Assembly: GCA_964529745.1 (NCBI GenBank)
Contig: CAZGZR010000034.1
Span: 1-25,736 of the forward strand
Reading direction: 5' to 3'
Length of the DNA: 25,736 bases
From: RBG-16-57-9 sp964529745
Lineage (GTDB): Archaea; Thermoproteota; Bathyarchaeia; TCS64
Made by a program: the position numbers and the translations under genes. Below the pieces are notes generated by a model. That model was given only the letters and a program-made list of their open reading frames with translations, was not told where the DNA came from and searched no databases. Positions within the stretch are counted from its first letter, which is position 1. Each line of letters opens with the position of its first letter. Below, piece by piece: positions 20,445 to 25,736 of this stretch.

Positions 20445-21194
20445 CTACGAGTACACGTTCATCCTGCGCCCACGAACGAAACCCACCAACCTGATCCCCG
20501 CCTCCAACGCGACCCTGACCCCGGAAGCCAAGGGCGCCGAAACAGAGCAGACCACCGGAATACCCGCCACGGCGGCCTTCAACACCATCTCCCCCGACAG
20601 CCTGCCGCTGGACGCAAGCAAACACCCACCGAGATCGACGCCATCCAGCAGACAACGCCCGATCACCTTGTCGAGGGCGTTGTGCCTGCCAACGTCCTCG
20701 GCGAACGCCGCCACACCGTCGCCGACGAGATAAACCAGAGCGCTGTGGGTGCCACCAGTCTCCCTGAAAACCACGCTAAGCCTGTTTAGCTCAGCCACGG
20801 CCCCGTGGATCAAAGCCGCATCCAGGTCATCGACTGACTGGACCCTCCGGATGGACCCCGGTCTAATCTCACCGGAGGCCGAGCAGGCGGTGGTGATGAG
20901 CCGGGTCTTACCCGCCATAAAATCCGCGATGTCAACAGGGCTTCCGAGGGACACGTCAACCCTACCCTCCTGGACCACAAGCTCAGCTATGTCGGCGGGA
21001 GAAGAGACAACGCCCTCGGTGAAGAGGTGTCCTGTCACCAGCTCCTCCAACATCCCAGGCGAAGCCACGAGGGTCCTGTAAAACTCGCCGTCCACGAACA
21101 CACAGACCGCGACGTCGGAAGCCACCGAGTCCTCAAAGACCTCAGCCGAGCCGCCGCCCCTGACCCGAGTCACCTCGACCTTCCTGACAGACAT
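20445..21194 (-). CDS. fdhD: FdhD, sulfurtransferase for molybdenum/tungsten enzymes
   Basis: 249 aa. FVDGEFYRTLVASPGMLEEL and TGHLFTEGV match the conserved FdhD start, and the FAEDVGRHNALDKVIG block is the family signature. FdhD takes persulfide sulfur from a cysteine desulfurase and passes it to the bis-MGD cofactor of formate dehydrogenase. The usual CxxC loop reads TTACSASGEI, so only Cys104 remains. ATG 21194 has GGTGGTC 5 nt before it; ATG 21206 and GTG 21236 are in frame upstream. A TATA-like cttttatc lies at about 21221-21228. No formate dehydrogenase gene is in the window. Confidence 0.9.
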   Translation of the reverse strand: MSVRKVEVTRVRGGGSAEVFEDSVASDVAVCVFVDGEFYRTLVASPGMLEELVTGHLFTEGVVSSPADIAELVVQEGRVDVSLGSPVDIADFMAGKTRLITTACSASGEIRPGSIRRVQSVDDLDAALIHGAVAELNRLSVVFRETGGTHSALVYLVGDGVAAFAEDVGRHNALDKVIGRCLLDGVDLGGCLLASSGRLSGEMVLKAAVAGIPVVCSVSAPLASGVRVALEAGIRLVGFVRGRRMNVYS

Positions 21195-21250
21195 CCAGAC
21201 CACCATGAAGTGGATGCCAAGCGATAAAAGACACACGCAAAGAGACCAGA

Positions 21251-21260
21251 GTTAAATTAA
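21251..21260 (+). promoter_or_regulatory. TATA-like box of the E1-like gene
   Basis: GTTAAATTAA, centred about 26 nt before ATG 21281. This spacing favours a leaderless mRNA starting at that ATG over the in-frame ATG at 21272. Confidence 0.5.
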
Positions 21261-21280
21261 CGTCCATAGAAATGATAACC

Positions 21281-22336
21281 ATGCCAGACCCAACGCCCAG
21301 AGACTTCACGGAACAAGAGCTGGACTACTACTCACGGCAGATAGTCCTCAGAGAGTTCGGCCTAGAAGGCCAGAGAAAACTCAAGAAGGCCAAGGCCTGC
21401 ATCGTGGGCGCCGGGGGCCTCGGCAGCCCCATACTCGCGCAGCTGGCTTCCATGGGCGTGGGCACCCTCAGGGTCATAGACAGAGACGTGGTAGAGGTCT
21501 CCAACCTGCAGAGGCAGCACCTATACGGCATGCACCAACTCGGCCTACCCAAGGTAGAGGCCGCGCAAGACAGGCTGCGTCAGATAAACCCCTTCATCGA
21601 GATCGAGCCCATACCCCTCTCCGTGACTAAGGGTAACGCCGAGAGTCTGATCGAGGGATCAGAGATTGTAGTGGACGCCCTGGACTCCATGGCTGCCAGG
21701 TACGCGGTCAACAGGGCGTGCCAGAGAACGGGTAAGCCCTTCGTCCACGGGGCCGTGATAATGCAGGTGGGCAACGCGTCCACCATAATACCGGGCGAGA
21801 CGGCTTGCCTGGAATGCTTCCAAGGCGGCATCGACGACGCCGATCTCCCAAGCTGCGCCGTCCAAGGTGTGCACCCATCGATAATAAGCCTCATCGCAAG
21901 CGTCCAGGTAAGCGAGACCATAAGGCTGTTACTCGGTGAGCCCCCCGTACTCGCGAATAAGCTGCTCTTCGCAGACCTAAGGGAGCTGTCCATCGAGAAG
22001 GTGCAGCTAGCCAAAGCCGAGAATTGCCGAGTGTGCAGCAGACACCTGGGTCCGGTAGAGGCAGACCCCGACGAGACCCACGTCGAGGAGATCTGCGGAA
22101 GGGAGGGGAGAAGGGTTTGGATCTTCTCACCCGAGTTTGCGAGGAAGATCGATCTAGGGGAAATCAACACCAAGCTAGGTGATCTCGGCTATACTTTTAT
22201 CGCCAAGGGGAGGCTGGGGACAACCTTCAAACATGAAAAGATGAAAGGCAGCGTACTGGCCTCCGGCGTCACAATCATCGAAGGCGTCAGAGACCGAGCA
22301 ACCGCAGAAAACCTGAGAGACCGGCTACTGAGCTAA
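21281..22336 (+). CDS. E1-like adenylyltransferase (MoeB/ThiF/HesA family) with extra C-terminal domain
   Basis: 351 aa. Nucleotide loop GAGGLGS at 43-49, then DRDVVEVSNLQRQ (68-80), an ALD motif near 133, two zinc pairs CLEC (176-179) and CRVC (249-252), and a candidate catalytic Cys192 in PSCAVQGVHP. Such enzymes adenylate the terminal Gly of MoaD, ThiS or SAMP proteins. After the zinc site, where many relatives have a rhodanese or end, about 85 residues form another small domain (RRVWIFSPEFARKIDLG to the end), function unknown, perhaps for binding the carrier. The gene stands alone, divergent from fdhD. The Gly-Gly protein at 2533 is a likely substrate, though distant. Confidence 0.9.
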   Translation: MPDPTPRDFTEQELDYYSRQIVLREFGLEGQRKLKKAKACIVGAGGLGSPILAQLASMGVGTLRVIDRDVVEVSNLQRQHLYGMHQLGLPKVEAAQDRLRQINPFIEIEPIPLSVTKGNAESLIEGSEIVVDALDSMAARYAVNRACQRTGKPFVHGAVIMQVGNASTIIPGETACLECFQGGIDDADLPSCAVQGVHPSIISLIASVQVSETIRLLLGEPPVLANKLLFADLRELSIEKVQLAKAENCRVCSRHLGPVEADPDETHVEEICGREGRRVWIFSPEFARKIDLGEINTKLGDLGYTFIAKGRLGTTFKHEKMKGSVLASGVTIIEGVRDRATAENLRDRLLS

Positions 22337-22434
22337 ATAAGCAGGGTTCACTATTCCCCCGTCAATTTCCATTGTATGGGTGGACAACGAGCTACAAAAT
22401 CTAACAGAAACCGGGAGTATCAGCACAATAGTAG

Positions 22435-23064
22435 CTATTTCTCGGTCTTCATTTTGATTATCCGCTCGGCCGCCCCGAGACTCTCCTCGGAGTCGGTGTC
22501 GAAGAACGTATGCAGCTCCGGGTCAACAACCTTGAGCCTCTCAACGGGTATAAACGCCACATCGTCGAGGCTTAGGAAGATCATCCGGACACGCAGATCG
22601 CCTTCTCTATACAGGCGCTCGGCCTCTCTGAGAGCAGTATCGACGTGATAGACAGCCGCGAGGGGCTCGATCCAGCCGTTGGGTTTCTCGAAGACGGCCC
22701 CTCTGTGTCCCTCGGCCTCGGCGAATAACATCTCCACCGCCGCGTCACAGATGAAAGGCATGTCACATGCGACGGCGAACGCGTAGGGAGACCCACAGAA
22801 CGATAGCCCGGTCATGAGGCCGACTAGAGGCGAGCCCTCAGGGTACATGTCCGTCACGACGAGGGCGCCATCCACGGCCTTCAGATAGTTTTCCCTCTGC
22901 TCCTCCGAGGCAACGACGACGATGACCTCGTCTACATGACCACGGATGCCTTCAACTATGTGGTTGACAAGGGGCCTACCCGCCAGGAGGCGGAGACCCT
23001 TGTCCACGCCAAGCCTCGTAGACGATCCCCCAGCCAATACAACCCCCGACCTCGTCAAGACCAC
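22435..23064 (-). CDS. mobA: Molybdenum cofactor guanylyltransferase MobA
   Basis: 209 aa. SGVVLAGGSSTRLGVDKGL is the nucleotidyltransferase signature LAGGxSxRxGxDK. GRPLVNHIV, TDMYPEGSPLVGLMTGL and AVACDMPFI (metal-binding Asp) follow in the expected order for MobA. It joins GMP to molybdopterin to make MGD, the cofactor form FdhD later sulfurates. The start is GTG 23064 or TTG 23058; AGGTGGT overlaps the first, so TTG may be the real one. No clear TATA box is visible. Confidence 0.88.
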   Translation of the reverse strand: MVLTRSGVVLAGGSSTRLGVDKGLRLLAGRPLVNHIVEGIRGHVDEVIVVVASEEQRENYLKAVDGALVVTDMYPEGSPLVGLMTGLSFCGSPYAFAVACDMPFICDAAVEMLFAEAEGHRGAVFEKPNGWIEPLAAVYHVDTALREAERLYREGDLRVRMIFLSLDDVAFIPVERLKVVDPELHTFFDTDSEESLGAAERIIKMKTEK

Positions 23065-23166
23065 CTATCCCCAAGCCTACAGAGATTCCTCTCGATCCCT
23101 TAGGCATTGAAGCCCAGGCTTTTAATCTTGTCAGGTGAAGGCTGATAGGTAAACAACGTCCTCGAG

Positions 23167-24669
23167 TTAATCTGAGGCATATCTTTCGATGATCTCAAGA
23201 AAGGGTCTCGCGAGACCCGATATGGGTCCTATGGATTCTGTGATGATCCTTATGTCTTGAACATCTCTTTTCGACAGGGACCCAAGCGCGACGATCCCCA
23301 CGAGATATATCACGAGAACAAGAAGACCGCCCGAGAAGAGTTCAAGCCAGGGATTCCATGAAACAAGAGTCAACGTGTAGGCAGCCGCCGCGAAACCGAT
23401 GAAAGAGGGAATAAACGTCTTCACAGTGGCCTGATAGTCCGGGGAGAACCCGAACTTCTTCTTTATGGCCCAAAGCGAGTATAGTGTCCCGACCCTAGGA
23501 GCAAAGAGCTCCGAGATCAGGAGCCCGACCACCCCATACCGAGGAACAAGGAAGATGTTGAGCGGAAGAGTGACTAGGTTCTGGATCAGGTTAATGTTAA
23601 GAGAGGTCTTGGTCATGTGCTGGCTGTTGAACAGCCTCAGGTTGCTCAACGAGCCTAGGCCGGTGAAGAAGAACAAAGCGAGGTAGATCTTCATGTAGAG
23701 CGGGGCCTGGGGATAGGCGCCCTCGTAGAGTATCTCGATGATCTGGGGTGACATGGCGATTATCGCCGCCACCATGGGGTACACTATGAACGACGTGTAC
23801 TTTATGGACGCCTTGTAGACGTACTCCAGGTCTTCCTGCTTGTTCTCGAACTTGGAGAACAGGGGCAGCATGGTCTGGGAGATCGGGGTGACGACGAAGC
23901 CCAGGAGAGCTGAGAACCTCGTCGCGACGCTGTAGTTCCCGATGAGGTTCTTGGCTACATACTGGGAGAGCAGATACGTGTTTATGTAAGGCCGGATACC
24001 GGCCACGATGTTGGAGAAGAAAAGCGGGTAGCCGTACAACAACAACATCTTCATGCCCTCCCAATGGGAAAGAGTAGACTGCGATTTCTTAGTCGACTTC
24101 CACAGTATGTAGATAAACACCAGTCCAAGAACACCGGCGAACATCATGGGACCCGCTTCACCCAGAGCGGCCCCCACCGGCCCGTAACCCATGTAGACGA
24201 GGATGGGCCCCGTCAGGCTCTTCAGGATTGAGTAGAATATCGAGTGATAGCTCTTCAACGACATCCGTTCATAGCCTATGATGACCGCCCAAGACGTGGT
24301 GATGAGCGATTGACCGAGGATCGCGACGGAGAAAACCTTGACCAGCACCTCTATCGCGGGCTCATGAAACACCTGGTTCGCGATGAAGCCCGCCGAGAGA
24401 TACGTGACGAAAGAATAGAAGAGGCCTAAGGCGACGCTTATGATTACCCCCGACTCTATGAGGAGGCGCAGATCCTCGCGCTTCTTCTCATACCGGAACT
24501 GTGAGAGGTACTTTATCAGGGCCTGATCAGTGCCGACGTTTATCAGGAGATAAGCCACACCTATGGGAGCCTGAGCTATGGAGACCACACCAAAGGTCGT
24601 GTCCCCCAGGACCCTTGAGACATAGATCATGCCAAGGGCGACTATGAGGGTCGAAGTGACCTGCCCCAT
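23167..24669 (-). CDS. Polysaccharide/lipid-linked oligosaccharide flippase (Wzx-like)
   Basis: 500 aa with about 12-14 membrane segments. The start VTSTLIVALGMIYVSRVLG and DTTFGVVSIAQAPIGVAYLL are the usual opening of polysaccharide biosynthesis/MATE-like flippases, and NLIGNYSVATRFSALLGFVV is another family stretch. It likely moves a lipid-linked sugar for S-layer glycosylation or a surface polymer across the membrane. ATG 24669 is the first standard start. The frame upstream to 24750 remains protein-like (TLDRELSKILKRSARGSLIL), so the real N terminus may be 15-25 residues longer. A TATA-like ataaaatag lies at about 24771-24779. Confidence 0.88.
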   Translation of the reverse strand: MGQVTSTLIVALGMIYVSRVLGDTTFGVVSIAQAPIGVAYLLINVGTDQALIKYLSQFRYEKKREDLRLLIESGVIISVALGLFYSFVTYLSAGFIANQVFHEPAIEVLVKVFSVAILGQSLITTSWAVIIGYERMSLKSYHSIFYSILKSLTGPILVYMGYGPVGAALGEAGPMMFAGVLGLVFIYILWKSTKKSQSTLSHWEGMKMLLLYGYPLFFSNIVAGIRPYINTYLLSQYVAKNLIGNYSVATRFSALLGFVVTPISQTMLPLFSKFENKQEDLEYVYKASIKYTSFIVYPMVAAIIAMSPQIIEILYEGAYPQAPLYMKIYLALFFFTGLGSLSNLRLFNSQHMTKTSLNINLIQNLVTLPLNIFLVPRYGVVGLLISELFAPRVGTLYSLWAIKKKFGFSPDYQATVKTFIPSFIGFAAAAYTLTLVSWNPWLELFSGGLLVLVIYLVGIVALGSLSKRDVQDIRIITESIGPISGLARPFLEIIERYASD

Positions 24670-24756
24670 GACCAGTATTAGGCTTCCCCTTGCAGATCTC
24701 TTCAGAATCTTCGAGAGCTCACGGTCCAGAGTCTTCCCCCAACCTGTTCCTCTTCA

Positions 24757-24988
24757 ATACCCACTATTGGCTATTTTATCTTTGTCTAGTTTCTTTGACG
24801 GCGTTATTATAGTTATGTTAGTTTGGTGTTTTATTTCGTCGCGAATTAGCATCTTCTAGTGGGATTTGTTTGTCATGCATGTCCATCAGATGGGTATCCC
24901 ATGGTTTTTCCGGTTGTTTGAGTGGTATGTATTTAATTATATGTTATTTACCCTCATATGTTGAGCGTAACGATAGGGTTGTAGCATC
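24757..24988. other. AT-rich divergent promoter region
   Basis: About 230 nt between the flippase and the zinc-ribbon gene. TATA-like runs occur at 24771-24779 (minus, for the flippase) and at about 24928-24945 and 24954-24960 (plus, for the zinc-ribbon gene). Small frames here lack coding bias. Nothing else was recognised. Confidence 0.45.
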
Positions 24989-25736
24989 ATGTACGGAGAC
25001 CTTTCATCCGAAGTCGTTCACTGCCCAAACTGTAACGAGGACGTACCCAAGACGCTGTACTGCCTCAACTGTGGGTACCCCCTATACAAGATAGAGCAGG
25101 AAGAGAAGGCCGAGGTTCAACCCGAAGTAGAACCTGAGGCACTCGAAGTCGTGGCCCCCGAGGAGCCGGAGGTCGACATGAGTGTCGAGATAGAACAACC
25201 TGAGGAGACTTTCACGTTAGAGGCAGAGGCACAGCCCGAGGTCGTTGAACCTGAGCCAGAACTGAAACCAGAGCCGGAGCTTGAACCAGAACTGGAACCT
25301 GAACCCGAGCCAGAAATAATGCCTGAAGAAATCGAAACGACGATAAGGGTAGAGGAAGTAGAGGAGGAGGCTCCATCTGAGCAGTTGGAGCCGGAGATCA
25401 AAGTCGAGGTGATCGAGGAGGAGCCCGAAGCCGAGCCAGTGCCGGAAATGGAGATCGAGGAAGAGATCCACGTGGAAGAGGAAGAACCTGAACTGGAGCC
25501 AGAGGCCGAGGAAGAGGTCATTGAAGAGCCCCAGGTGGAGAAGCCCATGGTTGAGGAGGAGCCCGTTATAGAGGAACCAGATGTAGAGGAAGAGGCTCCG
25601 CTGCCTGAAGCAGAAGAGAAGGTTATTATGGAACCAGAGGAACCTGAAAAGACCATAGATTTCATGAAAGAGGAACCAGAGTTGATGGAAGCTATCAGGC
25701 TCGAATTCGCACCCGCCCCCCTACCCAAAGAGGTAA
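24989..25736 (+). CDS. Zinc-ribbon protein with long Glu/Pro-rich acidic tail (3' end outside window)
   Basis: The frame is open from ATG 24989 to the last base, 249 codons. Residues 12-28 are a zinc ribbon: CPNC and, nine residues later, CLNCG. From about residue 36 to 225 the chain is nearly all Glu, Pro, Val and small residues (repeats such as PEPELEPELEPEPEPE), clearly disordered and strongly negative. Near the visible end the composition becomes mixed again (TIDFMKEEPELMEAIRLEF), suggesting a second folded domain after the window. Function unknown. Such a layout, a metal-binding hook, an acidic spacer and a C-terminal module, would suit a nucleic-acid-binding or cell-envelope/cytoskeletal scaffold, but nothing in the sequence decides this. 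Confidence 0.8.
   Translation, partial: MYGDLSSEVVHCPNCNEDVPKTLYCLNCGYPLYKIEQEEKAEVQPEVEPEALEVVAPEEPEVDMSVEIEQPEETFTLEAEAQPEVVEPEPELKPEPELEPELEPEPEPEIMPEEIETTIRVEEVEEEAPSEQLEPEIKVEVIEEEPEAEPVPEMEIEEEIHVEEEEPELEPEAEEEVIEEPQVEKPMVEEEPVIEEPDVEEEAPLPEAEEKVIMEPEEPEKTIDFMKEEPELMEAIRLEFAPAPLPKEV

Noticed and set aside
25117..25728. 203-aa Ser/Gly-rich minus-strand frame
   Set aside because: It is the antisense of the Glu/Pro-rich codons (GAG, GAA, CCA) of the zinc-ribbon gene; the sense frame has a zinc motif and a start.
1..25736. tRNA, rRNA, insertion sequence or integrase
   Set aside because: No TPsiC-like or anticodon-stem patterns, rRNA stretches, transposase motifs or terminal inverted repeats were recognised by eye; a covariance-model scan would be needed to exclude small RNAs.

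Overview
The window looks like a chromosomal segment of a high-GC, probably thermophilic archaeon of the Thermoproteota. The evidence is an archaeal A-type ATP synthase operon, many genes with a TATA-like box about 25 nt before the start codon and no leader, frequent GTG/TTG starts, ATA/AGG-rich codon use, and small archaeal families (DUF4443, DUF4430, a COG1751-like protein, a desampylase-type JAMM protein). The gene mix would fit the Nitrososphaeria/Aigarchaeota-Conexivisphaera area, but this placement is inference and no rRNA marker is present.

Layout. 1-2035: the end of an MFS transporter, a winged-helix DUF4443 regulator, and a DUF4430 protein plus ECF S component pair whose promoter carries a perfect 9-bp inverted repeat. 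2109-4484: a putative metallopeptidase, a 66-aa ubiquitin-like MoaD/ThiS protein ending in Gly-Gly, a PAP2-like membrane protein, a JAMM isopeptidase and a HAD hydrolase. 4485-4854: an AT-rich gap with three 39-bp tandem repeats and then a possible 34-aa hydrophobic protein. 4992-5567: a pyruvate-kinase C-terminal-domain-like protein. 5613-11696 (minus): A-type ATP synthase genes F-H-E-A-B-D-C, without the membrane subunits I and K. 11791-15502 (minus): nuoL and nuoM, proton-pumping subunits of a complex I-like enzyme. 15505-16057: a gene-poor gap. 16058-16540: a hydrogenase maturation protease. 16615-16910: two gene remnants placed head to head.

16913-23064 is a sulfur and molybdenum/tungsten-cofactor block. 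It holds a two-gene YeeE/YedE thiosulfate-type transporter, a thioredoxin-like protein, a persulfide dioxygenase-double rhodanese fusion, a divergent TauE/SafE exporter, FdhD, an E1-like MoeB/ThiF adenylyltransferase with an extra C-terminal domain, and MobA. A coherent inferred reading is that imported sulfane sulfur is passed through thioredoxin and rhodanese, partly oxidised to sulfite and exported, and partly used to sulfurate cofactors or MoaD-like proteins. The E1 enzyme, the Gly-Gly protein and the JAMM protease are together the parts of a SAMP-like conjugation and deconjugation cycle.

23167-24669 encodes a polysaccharide flippase whose reading frame stays coding-like upstream of its first standard start codon. 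From 24989 to the window end runs a zinc-ribbon protein with a very long Glu/Pro-rich acidic tail. No rRNA, tRNA, CRISPR array or insertion sequence was recognised.
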